Positions 16,937 to 24,131 of a stretch of DNA of 43,367 bases are shown here, piece after piece (positions within the stretch are counted from its first letter, which is position 1; the number at the start of each line of letters is the position of its first letter). The translations under genes were made by a program, and so were the position numbers. The stretch comes from Gemmatimonadaceae bacterium (lineage in GTDB: Bacteria > Gemmatimonadota > Gemmatimonadetes > Gemmatimonadales > Gemmatimonadaceae). The notes below the pieces were generated by a model. It was not told the DNA's origin, ran no database searches, and saw nothing but the letters and a program-made list of their open reading frames with translations. Location of the stretch: NCBI GenBank assembly GCA_014377535.1, contig JACMPK010000149.1, positions 1 to 43,367 on the forward strand, in the 5' to 3' direction.

Positions 16937-18508
16937 ATGCTGAGTACCGTGTCCCGCTCGAGCCCCGCCGCCAGCAAGCATCACGAAGTCTTTGCCACGC
17001 TCCTGCGAGAGATCCAGAGCGGGCAATGGAAGGAAGGTCAGCGGCTGCCCAGCGAGGCGGTGCTCGTCGACCGGTTCGGGCATTCGCGCATCACCGTGGG
17101 TCGTGCGCTGCGTGACCTGCAGGCGGCTGGCGTCATCAGCCGCCGCGCAGGATCAGGAAGCTTCGTCAGTCGCTCTCGTGAAGGGGCCGCCCGGTCATTC
17201 GGGTTGCTGATTGCGGATCTTGGCGAAACCGACATCTACGAGACGATCTGTCGCGGCATGATGTCATCCCCCTTGGCGCTGGACAACGCGCTGGTCTGGG
17301 GCAGCGCACCGGCTGACACGACGCCCGGCAAAGTGGGACGTCGCGGCGAACGTGCCTGGCAGCTCTGTCGGCAGTACATCGAGCGACATGTCGACGGCGT
17401 GTTCTTCGCGCCGGTGGGCATGTCGCCCGCACCGGACGATGTGAATCACCGCATCGTTCGCGCGCTCGACGAGGCAGGCATTCCCGTGGTCCTGCTCGAC
17501 CGCCCGGTGACGCCGTATCCCGATCCGGGCCGCCACGATCTCGTCGGAATCGACAACCGTCGTGCAGGCCACGTCATGACGGAACACCTGCTGCAGAGCG
17601 GCGCGCGACGCGTGATCTTCGCGCGGCAGCACGAGAGCGCACCAACGGTCGACGCGCGCGAGTCGGGCTACCGGCGCGCGATGCTGGCCAGTCATGAACC
17701 CGTGGAAGGCGTGCGCCTGGATCCGGGTGACAGTGATGCGGTGCAGTCCATGCTGCGCACGCACACACCGGATGCCATCGTCTGCGCGAACGACCGCATC
17801 GCCGGTCGGCTCATGCACACATTGATGCGCCTTGGCGTGAAGGTGCCGGATGACCTGCGACTCGTCGGCATCGACGACGTGGATTACGCCACGCTCCTGC
17901 CCGTGCCGCTCACGACCTATCGCCAGCCCACGCTGCAGATCGGCGAGGTCGCACTGTCCATGATGCTGACACGCGTCGCGAATCCCGACCTCCCCGCGCA
18001 CGACATTCGGCTCCGCTGCGAGCTGGTGGTTCGTGATTCCTGCGGCAGCCGGCGCTGGCGTGCCGCCGGCAGCCGCAGCGTCACGCGCTCACTGCATCGG
18101 TCGGCGATGCACCACGGTGTCTGTGTATTGCTGGAACTTCACGACCTTGCCGTCGGCCAGGGTCCACGCGTGGGCAAACGGGGCGGTGAAGCTCTTGCCC
18201 GTCGCCTTGTAGGTCGCGCTGTAGTTGCCCAGTGCAACGATCGTCTCCGTCGTGCCCACGATCTGTTCCGGCACGGCCGCGAAGCCATCCCACTCGGTGC
18301 CAAGCTTCATGAATACACCATCGAGCACCGCTGCCGGTCCGACATAGACACCGCCATATGGTCCGCCCTCGGCCTCGGTCCAATGCACATCGGCCGTCAT
18401 CGCACCGAGCACATCTGGCACGTTTCCAGCGGCAAAGGCGGCGTAAAGGCCACGAATGATTGCGGCGTCGTCGTGCATGTGGAGCGCTCCGGCAAAGAGG
18501 TGATCTGA
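16937..18508 (+). CDS. GntR-LacI-type transcription regulator with read-through C-terminal extension
   Basis: Residues ~14-80 are a GntR winged helix (EVFATLLREIQSGQWKEGQRLPSEAVLVDRFGHSRITVGRALRDLQAAGVI...GSGSFV). Residues ~88-370 are a LacI-type sugar-binding domain (RSFGLLIADLGE, DGVFFAPVGM, IPVVLLDRPV, VGIDNRRAGHVMTEHLL, PDAIVCANDRIAGRLM, VPDDLRLVGIDDVDYA), as in the arabinose regulator AraR; it probably binds a sugar and releases DNA. The family normally ends near ELVVRDSCG (about base 18050). Here no stop occurs and the frame runs ~150 codons further to 18508, fully antisense to the SnoaL-like gene; that extension looks like non-coding sequence. Either a stop was lost or an indel disrupts the end. 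ATG 16937 is the family start. Confidence 0.85.
   Translation: MLSTVSRSSPAASKHHEVFATLLREIQSGQWKEGQRLPSEAVLVDRFGHSRITVGRALRDLQAAGVISRRAGSGSFVSRSREGAARSFGLLIADLGETDIYETICRGMMSSPLALDNALVWGSAPADTTPGKVGRRGERAWQLCRQYIERHVDGVFFAPVGMSPAPDDVNHRIVRALDEAGIPVVLLDRPVTPYPDPGRHDLVGIDNRRAGHVMTEHLLQSGARRVIFARQHESAPTVDARESGYRRAMLASHEPVEGVRLDPGDSDAVQSMLRTHTPDAIVCANDRIAGRLMHTLMRLGVKVPDDLRLVGIDDVDYATLLPVPLTTYRQPTLQIGEVALSMMLTRVANPDLPAHDIRLRCELVVRDSCGSRRWRAAGSRSVTRSLHRSAMHHGVCVLLELHDLAVGQGPRVGKRGGEALARRLVGRAVVAQCNDRLRRAHDLFRHGREAIPLGAKLHEYTIEHRCRSDIDTAIWSALGLGPMHIGRHRTEHIWHVSSGKGGVKATNDCGVVVHVERSGKEVI
18089..18478 (-). CDS. SnoaL-like / NTF2-like polyketide cyclase-fold protein
   Basis: 129 residues with the NTF2/SnoaL cone fold: IIRGLYAAFAAGNVPDVLGAMTADVHWTEAEGGPYGGVYVGPAAV (~7-51), then EWDGFAAVPEQIVGTTETIVALGNYSATYKATGKSFTAPFAHAWTLADGKVVKFQQYTDT. 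Members act as ketosteroid-isomerase-type enzymes, cyclases or simple ligand binders; no function can be assigned. ATG 18478 has GGAG 8 bases upstream. The entire gene lies antisense to the extended 3' end of the GntR-LacI gene, which identifies this strand as the true coding strand here because only this frame has family features. Confidence 0.88.
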   Translation of the reverse strand: MHDDAAIIRGLYAAFAAGNVPDVLGAMTADVHWTEAEGGPYGGVYVGPAAVLDGVFMKLGTEWDGFAAVPEQIVGTTETIVALGNYSATYKATGKSFTAPFAHAWTLADGKVVKFQQYTDTVVHRRPMQ

Positions 18509-18719
18509 TGACGATCGTCCGGCGGGCGCCATGCATCGCTCTGGCGAGACATGCCTCACCGGTGGGTCAATGCTAGCAGAGCGACACCATTCGGGCCTGT
18601 CGCCTGGTCAGATTACCCGAACGATGACCTGCCGAGATGTACCGGTACGCCACGGTGCGGCGAGCGGCCACACGCAGTGGAACACGATCGCTTCGACTGG
18701 CGCGAATAACGCCTGATGC

Positions 18720-19781
18720 TCATCGCGCGACTGCAACGCCCAGCGAGACCAGCGCCGCAGCCAGCGCGATCGCGGCCAGCCCGAACGTCACCGCCGTTCC
18801 GGTGCGCCACTGCGACTCGGCGCGCTGCAGCGCCTGCGCAAGCGGCTCCACGGCAGCTGCCTGCGCGGGTTCGTCACCGCTGAACAGCGACTGCTGCATG
18901 ACCGACTTCGCCGCGACGACTTCCTCCATCGCACCTGAGAAATGCCGCTGGTGGATGCGCTTGGCCTGGTCGGGGCCAGGTTCCGCCGCTGCCGCGACTG
19001 CCGCCTTCAATACTGCATTCTTGATGTCGCCTCCGCTCGCCGGAAAACGCTCGGCCAGCGCTCGGAAGTCCACATCCTCGGCCAGCGGCGTGTATTGCGG
19101 ATGGATCTGCACGGTCCAGATGCGTTCACGCTCGTCCACACCCGGCATCTCGAAGCGGACATGCGTGCGGATGCGTCGCTCGAATGCCGGGTCGAAGTTC
19201 ACGGCGAGATTGGTCGCGAAGATCACCACGCCGTTGAAGCCTTCCAACTCGCGCAGCAGCACGTTCACCGTGGTGTTGGACTCGCGCTGCATCGGCAACC
19301 CGACGCCGACGGAGCGACGCGCGGCAATGGCGTCGGCCTCGTCGAAGAACAGCACCGCATCCTGCTCCGCGGCGTTGCGGAACAGCGCCGCGACGTTCTT
19401 CGGCGTCTCGCCAGCCCACATCGACTCGACCTCGGCGTAGTTCACCGAGAGCAGCTTTTTCCCCAGCGCACCGGCAATCGCCTCGGCGCAGATCGTCTTG
19501 CCCGTGCCCGGCGGCCCCGCGAAGTTGAACGCAAGGCCCAGTCCGGTGCTGTGGCGCTCGCCCAGCCCCCACCGCCCGAAGATCAGCGCATGATTGCGCA
19601 CCTGCGCCAACGCGCCATCCAGCATTTGACGCGTTGCCACTGGCAGGATGACGTCGGCGAACGAGCGGACCGGTGTGATGGTCTCGACTGCGGGACGCGC
19701 TCGAAACCGGCCGAAGAACGAGAGCATTGGCGGCGTGGGCATGCGCGCCGGGAGTGCACGAGTCGCGCCAGTGGACGACAC
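18720..19781 (-). CDS. AAA+ ATPase with C-terminal transmembrane segment
   Basis: About 340-353 residues. Single AAA+ module: Walker A GPPGTGKT, Walker B VLFFDEADAIAARR, sensor-1 region GVVIFATNLAVNFDPAFERRIRTHVRFEMP with the arginine-finger pair, resembling the Vps4/FtsH/BCS1 class. The C-terminus ends with a hydrophobic helix (TAVTFGLAAIALAAALVSLGVAVAR), so the enzyme is probably tail-anchored in the membrane with the ATPase in the cytoplasm. No protease domain follows. Start is uncertain: GTG 19781 gives the longest frame; ATG 19742 (MPTPPMLSFFGRF) is the likelier alternative. It diverges from a small gene at 19890, with a decamer array just upstream. Substrate unknown. Confidence 0.87.
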   Translation of the reverse strand: MSSTGATRALPARMPTPPMLSFFGRFRARPAVETITPVRSFADVILPVATRQMLDGALAQVRNHALIFGRWGLGERHSTGLGLAFNFAGPPGTGKTICAEAIAGALGKKLLSVNYAEVESMWAGETPKNVAALFRNAAEQDAVLFFDEADAIAARRSVGVGLPMQRESNTTVNVLLRELEGFNGVVIFATNLAVNFDPAFERRIRTHVRFEMPGVDERERIWTVQIHPQYTPLAEDVDFRALAERFPASGGDIKNAVLKAAVAAAAEPGPDQAKRIHQRHFSGAMEEVVAAKSVMQQSLFSGDEPAQAAAVEPLAQALQRAESQWRTGTAVTFGLAAIALAAALVSLGVAVAR

Positions 19782-19784
19782 CCC

Positions 19785-19829
19785 GAACGATCACGAATCA
19801 TCACGAACGATCACGAACGATCACGAACG
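19785..19829. repeat. Decanucleotide tandem array (GAACGATCAC)
   Basis: Four and a half 10-base units: GAACGATCAC, GAATCATCAC, GAACGATCAC, GAACGATCAC, GAACG. It lies immediately upstream of the AAA+ gene's possible GTG start and 60 bases before the divergent small gene, so it sits in their shared control region. Confidence 0.9.
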
Positions 19830-19889
19830 GCCCATGGTAGCTTGCATCACGCGGCACGATCCGTTGTCGCGCAGCATGGAGCGTCGCGC

Positions 19890-20165
19890 ATGTCGATGGC
19901 ATTTCTGAGGGACGATGCGGAAGGGGAAATGCCCCGCCGCCATTACGGTCTTCCGGCTCGTGACGATCCGGACTACGACAGGGTCTGTGCACGCGCGCTG
20001 CTCGAGGCCGCGCGCGTGGACGAGACGCAGCTGGCCGAACGTGCCACCGGGTACTACTGGGGCGAGCCGTGCCTGCGGCCGCATGTCGAGGTGATCCGAC
20101 TGGAGGCCGAAGCCGCGAACGACGAGCGTCTGGAACAGCTCGCACGTCGCTTTCAGCGGACCTGA
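19890..20165 (+). CDS. Conserved-looking 91-residue soluble protein, unknown function
   Basis: 91 residues, charged, no signal peptide or membrane span, predicted helical (PDYDRVCARALLEAARVDETQLAERATGYYWGEPCLRPHVEVIRLEAEAANDERLEQLARRF). The Met-Ser start at ATG 19890 has GGAG 8 bases upstream. Two cysteines (in VCAR and EPCLRP) do not form a known motif. It diverges from the AAA+ gene, and its end is convergent with the alpha/beta-hydrolase at 20203, 37 bases away. Family not recognised. Confidence 0.7.
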   Translation: MSMAFLRDDAEGEMPRRHYGLPARDDPDYDRVCARALLEAARVDETQLAERATGYYWGEPCLRPHVEVIRLEAEAANDERLEQLARRFQRT

Positions 20166-20202
20166 CCACGCGGCGTCGACATCAGCCCGTGGCGTCGCGA
20201 CG

Positions 20203-21036
20203 TCACCCAGCCTGATGTTCCACCGCTGCACGGGGCGACGGCGCAAGACGCTGTAGCAGCCAGCCCGCAGCGTCATCGAGCGCATGCGGCGGCAGATGAT
20301 GCCCCGCCTCGTACCAGCGCAACTCCTTCGGCTCCGTCGCCGCATCGAAGAGTCGCTGTGCCCGATCCGGGCGCACGGTCAAGTCGCGGCGACCGTGCAG
20401 CATGAGCAGCGGTCGTCCGTCCAGCTTGCGCACGGCGCGCACCGGATTCGAGAGCAGCCGCAACGCACGCGCATACGGCATGGCATCGGGAAGATCACCG
20501 CCGGCCGCGAGCACCAGCGCACGGACTGCGGATTCGTCAGCCGCCGTCTGCACCCCCAGGAAACTGCCCATGCTGTAGCCCACCACGGCGAGTCGTGCGC
20601 GATCCACCTCCCTGCGTGCGCCGATGTACGCCAACGCGAGCTTCGCATCACGCTGCGCCGTGCGCCACGCGCCGGCAATCGCGAGCGGGCTGCGCATGGC
20701 GCGTGAATCGAACGAGCGCTCGTAGCCGCCCACGATGCCCCACGACGTCTCGTTTCCTTCCTCGATGCGCGCGCCATGCAGCGGCAGGTCTATCGACAGC
20801 GATGCGATTCCCTTTGCGAGCAACGCCACACCAACCGTCTCGGCCATCTGCTCCTTGCGCGAGCTGAAGCCATGCAGCAGCAACGCAGCGGGCGCGGGCA
20901 TCGCGTCGGATGCGGGCAGCAGCAGTACTGCCGGCAGGCGAGCGTCGTGACCGTCACGCCCGAACGCCAGCTCGATGCGGCGACCATGTGCGATCTCGTA
21001 CGTGGCGTTGACGGTCTGCGCGAGGCGGATGGGCAT
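20203..21036 (-). CDS. Alpha/beta-hydrolase, dienelactone hydrolase-like
   Basis: 277 residues, no signal peptide. Catalytic layout visible: oxyanion strand ALLLHGFSS (~51-59), nucleophile elbow VVGYSMGS with Ser155, acid in MLHGRRDLTV (Asp218) and His in YEAGHHLPP (~246). This is the esterase/dienelactone hydrolase or acyl-thioesterase type; substrate unknown. ATG 21036 starts 19 bases after the M20 amidohydrolase stop on the same strand, so the two are probably co-transcribed. The decayed hydrolase gene at 13669 belongs to the same superfamily. Confidence 0.9.
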   Translation of the reverse strand: MPIRLAQTVNATYEIAHGRRIELAFGRDGHDARLPAVLLLPASDAMPAPAALLLHGFSSRKEQMAETVGVALLAKGIASLSIDLPLHGARIEEGNETSWGIVGGYERSFDSRAMRSPLAIAGAWRTAQRDAKLALAYIGARREVDRARLAVVGYSMGSFLGVQTAADESAVRALVLAAGGDLPDAMPYARALRLLSNPVRAVRKLDGRPLLMLHGRRDLTVRPDRAQRLFDAATEPKELRWYEAGHHLPPHALDDAAGWLLQRLAPSPRAAVEHQAG

Positions 21037-21055
21037 GTGGCGACGGCTGGTGCGC

Positions 21056-22498
21056 TCAGGGCGCAGGCTCGCGAACCACCGGCTGCTCGTACGTCCTGCT
21101 CAGCGCCTGCTGGTATTCGGAGTACAACCCCTTCAATCCCGCGAACTCCGCCTTCACTGCAGCGCGGAAGTCTGCCTTGGTGGTGAAGTCGTACAGCAGC
21201 GCGGCCATTGCCTGCGCATCGACCACGAATCCGCCGTGACCAACGGGGCCGAGCGCATCGGCTTCCATCTCGTAGGTATGGAATCCTCCGTTCGACGTCC
21301 AGGCGCTGAATCCCACACCCGGCACGGCGCTGGAAACGCTGCCCGTCTCCTCCCATCCCTGCGGCTTGCCCGGCTCAGCTTGGATCCTGCCGCCACCATA
21401 CCGCTTCACGTGCACGAACGCCGCCTCGTTCAGCGTGCCGAGCGAGATGCCGTCGCGCATGGAGCCATAGGTCTCGATCTTCACCTTGGTGCCCGTCGCG
21501 AGTGCGGCGCCCCGTGCCGCGTCGTCGATCAGCTGCCGCATCTGGCGCAGGTATACCTCGTCCGGATAGCGCACGTAGAAGTCGGCAACGGCGCGATCAG
21601 GCACCACGTTCGGTGCCTTCCCACCTTCCGGGATGATGCCCTGGATGCGCGCTTCAGGACGGAACGTGCCGCGCAGTGCGTCGATGCTGCTGAACAGCTG
21701 ACGCACCGCCGTCAGCGCATTGCGACCATCCCACGGCGTCATCTGGTGCGCCGGCGCACCGCTGAACGTGTAGCGTACGCCGTCGATGTTCAGGCAGCAG
21801 CTGCCGAAGCCTGCGCCGGCACGCTGCGTGGCCAGGCTCGAGTGGCTGCGCACCGCGATGTCGAGGCCATTGAACACGCCTTTCTCGTGCATCACCGTCT
21901 TCGCCGGCGGCGGCATCATCTCCTCGGCCGGCGTGCCGATCACGACGACCGAGCCGGGCGTCTTCGAGGCGACGAGCCATTCCGCGATCGCCTGCGCCGC
22001 AGCGAGGCCCACGGGCCCTTGCGTGGAATGCTGGTCGCCGTGGAAGTCGCCGTTCGTGCCACGCAGCGCGTCGTACTCCACGACGATGCCAAGCACTGGC
22101 CCGGTGTTGGCCTTCCGGTGACGCGCGGTGAACGCCGTCGCAAAACCGCCCGATCCCATCGTCACGTCAAAGTCATGCGCCGTGAGCCAGTCGGTGATGA
22201 TCTTCACCGAGCGCTCCTCCTTGAATCCGATCTCCGGATGCTTCGTGATGTCGTCGGCCATGGCCAGCAGCTCGCCATCCATCAGCGCCTTCGCACGCGC
22301 AGCGATGCGATCACGCGTGGCATCGGGCATGGAGAGTCGTGCGGTCCACCCGCTCACGTCGACCGTGCGCTGCAATACCGCCAGTTTCTGGATCACGTCG
22401 CGTGCGGCGGTGCGCTCGGTCGGTGTGTCCTGCGCAGCAAGCGGACGTGCGCTGCAGGCAACCAATGCCACAAGCGCGATGGTGCGGGGGATTCGCAT
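21056..22498 (-). CDS. Exported M20-family amidohydrolase (aminobenzoyl-glutamate hydrolase-like)
   Basis: 480 residues with a signal peptide (MRIPRTIALVALVACSARPLAAQ; cleavage after ~22). The mature part follows the AbgB/M20D layout: ITKHPEIGFKEERSVKII (~85-102), GIVVEYDALRG, the metal site GHGDQHSTQG-like segment FHGDQHSTQGPVG, VVIGTPAEEMMPPPAKTVM with the catalytic Glu pair, the dimerisation-domain SGAPAHQMTPWDGRNALTAV, and C-terminal VGHGGFVVDAQAMAALLYD. It would cleave an amide bond of an acyl-amino acid in the periplasm, using one or two metal ions. ATG 22498 fits the signal peptide; no obvious Shine-Dalgarno. A heptamer array lies directly upstream. Confidence 0.92.
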   Translation of the reverse strand: MRIPRTIALVALVACSARPLAAQDTPTERTAARDVIQKLAVLQRTVDVSGWTARLSMPDATRDRIAARAKALMDGELLAMADDITKHPEIGFKEERSVKIITDWLTAHDFDVTMGSGGFATAFTARHRKANTGPVLGIVVEYDALRGTNGDFHGDQHSTQGPVGLAAAQAIAEWLVASKTPGSVVVIGTPAEEMMPPPAKTVMHEKGVFNGLDIAVRSHSSLATQRAGAGFGSCCLNIDGVRYTFSGAPAHQMTPWDGRNALTAVRQLFSSIDALRGTFRPEARIQGIIPEGGKAPNVVPDRAVADFYVRYPDEVYLRQMRQLIDDAARGAALATGTKVKIETYGSMRDGISLGTLNEAAFVHVKRYGGGRIQAEPGKPQGWEETGSVSSAVPGVGFSAWTSNGGFHTYEMEADALGPVGHGGFVVDAQAMAALLYDFTTKADFRAAVKAEFAGLKGLYSEYQQALSRTYEQPVVREPAP

Positions 22499-22524
22499 GA
22501 CGGGGAAGGTGAATGGAGAAAGCG

Positions 22525-22573
22525 GTGCGTCGTGCATCGAGCGTCGAGCGTCGTGCATCGTACGTCATACGTG
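22525..22573. repeat. Heptamer tandem array upstream of the M20 gene
   Basis: Seven 7-base units: GTGCGTC, GTGCATC, GAGCGTC, GAGCGTC, GTGCATC, GTACGTC, ATACGTG. The last three bases of most units are identical (GTC/ATC). It lies 27 bases before the M20 start codon, inside the expected 5' leader. Confidence 0.75.
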
Positions 22574-22636
22574 TCGTGCATTCTTGCAGATCGTGCGTCT
22601 GCGTCGCGCCTCGTTCGTTCGGTGCGTGCCGTGTGT

Positions 22637-23797
22637 TTACTGATACTGAATGTACGACAGCGCCGGGCTGAGCTTCAGCAGTTCGCGCGGCGTGAGCAGC
22701 GCATCGCCTTTCTTCGTATCGTTGTGGTAGAACAGCTTGAAGCCGGTGAACTGCACCGGATGGTTCACGATGTACGCCGCGTACGAATCGAACTTGAGCC
22801 ATGGCGGACCCCAGCCGTCCATGTGCATCACGACCTGCACGTTGCGGGTGGGTCGGATGCTCTCCGCATCGGGCACCATCAGGCGCGTGAATCGATGTAC
22901 GACGAGCACCTTGGGCGGCAGCTTCCTGTCGGTGACGAGCTTGTCGAGCGTCCGGATGACGTAGTTGATGTCGCTGGCCATCATCTGGCCGATCCGGCTG
23001 CTCGGGCGCGCGCCTTCCTTGTCATAGTGCATGTAGAACTCGGGATCCACGCCGAGGTGCACGTCGGGGCGCTCGAGGTATGTGAGCAGCGGGGGAAGCT
23101 CCTTCTGCAGCGTGCTGTGCGACGCCTGGATATCCAGGAACAGCACGCCCTTGCGGCTTTTGGCCCACGCATACGTCTTCTCGATCATCGACGCATCCTC
23201 GCGACGGCGCCACATGCCGTCGGCGCCTGGCGCGCCCTGCGCGACGACGGTCACCAGGTGAATGGCCGGCACGACTGGCGTTGCGGGATCTGCGGCGTTC
23301 CACTCGCGAACCGTGCGATCCAGCATGCCGAGCATCTGCGCCTCGGGATATTCACCGATCACACCCATCTTCTTCGAGTGCGGATTGCCGTAGTACGCCA
23401 CGATGCGCTTGCCCGGCAGCAGTGCACCCGGCGCAGCAGCCGGGCCATTCGGCCAGCTCGCAGTGCGTGCGCGGCCAGCGCGGATCGCGGCGTTGTACGA
23501 GGTCTGGTCGCGCGGCTTGCGACCGACGGGCAACCTGGGCATCTCACCCTGCACGGGCGCGACTGCGGCACTGTCAGACGTAACCCTCGATGTGTCGGCG
23601 CTCGCGGTGGAACTGGGGGGCGCTGCGGCATCGCGGTCGCTGCCAGCCAACGGCGCGCGGGAAGCTGCTGACGTGATGATGCTGGTATCGGTGACCGACG
23701 GCGCGGGTCCGGCACGCGCGACATCGTTACTGCAGGCGCCGAGTGCGAACGACGCACCGGCAAGAAACATGGCGGAATTGCAAACCTTCAGCAGCAT
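22637..23797 (-). CDS. Lipoprotein of unknown function
   Basis: 386 residues. The N-terminus MLLKVCNSAMFLAGASFALGAC is a lipoprotein signal with the lipobox L-G-A-C22, followed by a ~85-residue Ser/Ala/Pro-rich linker. From ~125 a folded domain begins: RIVAYYGNPHSKKMGVIGEY, VPAIHLVTVVAQGAPGADG, GVLFLDIQASHSTLQKELPPLL, RPDVHLGVDPEFYMHYDKEG, KVLVVHRFTRLMVP and VQVVMHMDGWGPPW. The alternating strands with Asp, Glu and His at their ends look like a TIM-barrel of the glycoside-hydrolase type; that is inference only. ATG 23797 gives the lipobox at the right distance; GTG 23815 is possible. It diverges from the TPP-riboswitch-controlled receptor. Confidence 0.8.
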   Translation of the reverse strand: MLLKVCNSAMFLAGASFALGACSNDVARAGPAPSVTDTSIITSAASRAPLAGSDRDAAAPPSSTASADTSRVTSDSAAVAPVQGEMPRLPVGRKPRDQTSYNAAIRAGRARTASWPNGPAAAPGALLPGKRIVAYYGNPHSKKMGVIGEYPEAQMLGMLDRTVREWNAADPATPVVPAIHLVTVVAQGAPGADGMWRRREDASMIEKTYAWAKSRKGVLFLDIQASHSTLQKELPPLLTYLERPDVHLGVDPEFYMHYDKEGARPSSRIGQMMASDINYVIRTLDKLVTDRKLPPKVLVVHRFTRLMVPDAESIRPTRNVQVVMHMDGWGPPWLKFDSYAAYIVNHPVQFTGFKLFYHNDTKKGDALLTPRELLKLSPALSYIQYQ

Positions 23798-24042
23798 GAT
23801 GGGAAGTGGCGTCACATGAGGCGGTTGCGTCCGCGTGCGTGCACCGAAGTGCGACGCTCGTGAAACGAGTATGGAGGAAATCGAAAGCTAGCCGCACGGT
23901 TGCTCCCGCTGCGCGCAGCACGTGACGCTCCCGGCGGCGGCAGCCCGCGCGCGGCATCGACCGAACGCATGCACATCGCGCTGCGCACCCTGACAGGACT
24001 GCACGGGAGTATTGCCCGACGGATTAGCTTGCGATGGACATA

Positions 24043-24127
24043 GACCGGGGTGCCCCGTGCCGCTTCTGGCGCGATGGCTGAGAGAGTCCCGCAGAACCTG
24101 ATCCGGATCATACCGGCGTAGGGAGTC
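24043..24127 (+). promoter_or_regulatory. TPP riboswitch (THI-box)
   Basis: The leader contains the conserved THI-box parts in order: CCGGGGTGCCC (24045-24055), GGCTGAGAG (24076-24084), AACCTGATCCGG (24094-24105), the P5 partner CCGG (24113-24116) and GCGTAGGGAG (24116-24125). This is the thiamin-pyrophosphate aptamer. The AGGGAG at its 3' end is also the ribosome binding site, 6 bases before ATG 24132, so ligand binding should hide it and stop translation initiation. The gene so controlled is a TonB-dependent receptor. Confidence 0.95.
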
Positions 24128-24131
24128 ACGC

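Noticed and set aside
20975-23671. An 898-codon rightward open frame
   Set aside because: It is antisense to the M20 and lipoprotein genes, has no family features, and is Arg/His/Ala-rich as expected from the reverse strand of GC-rich codons.
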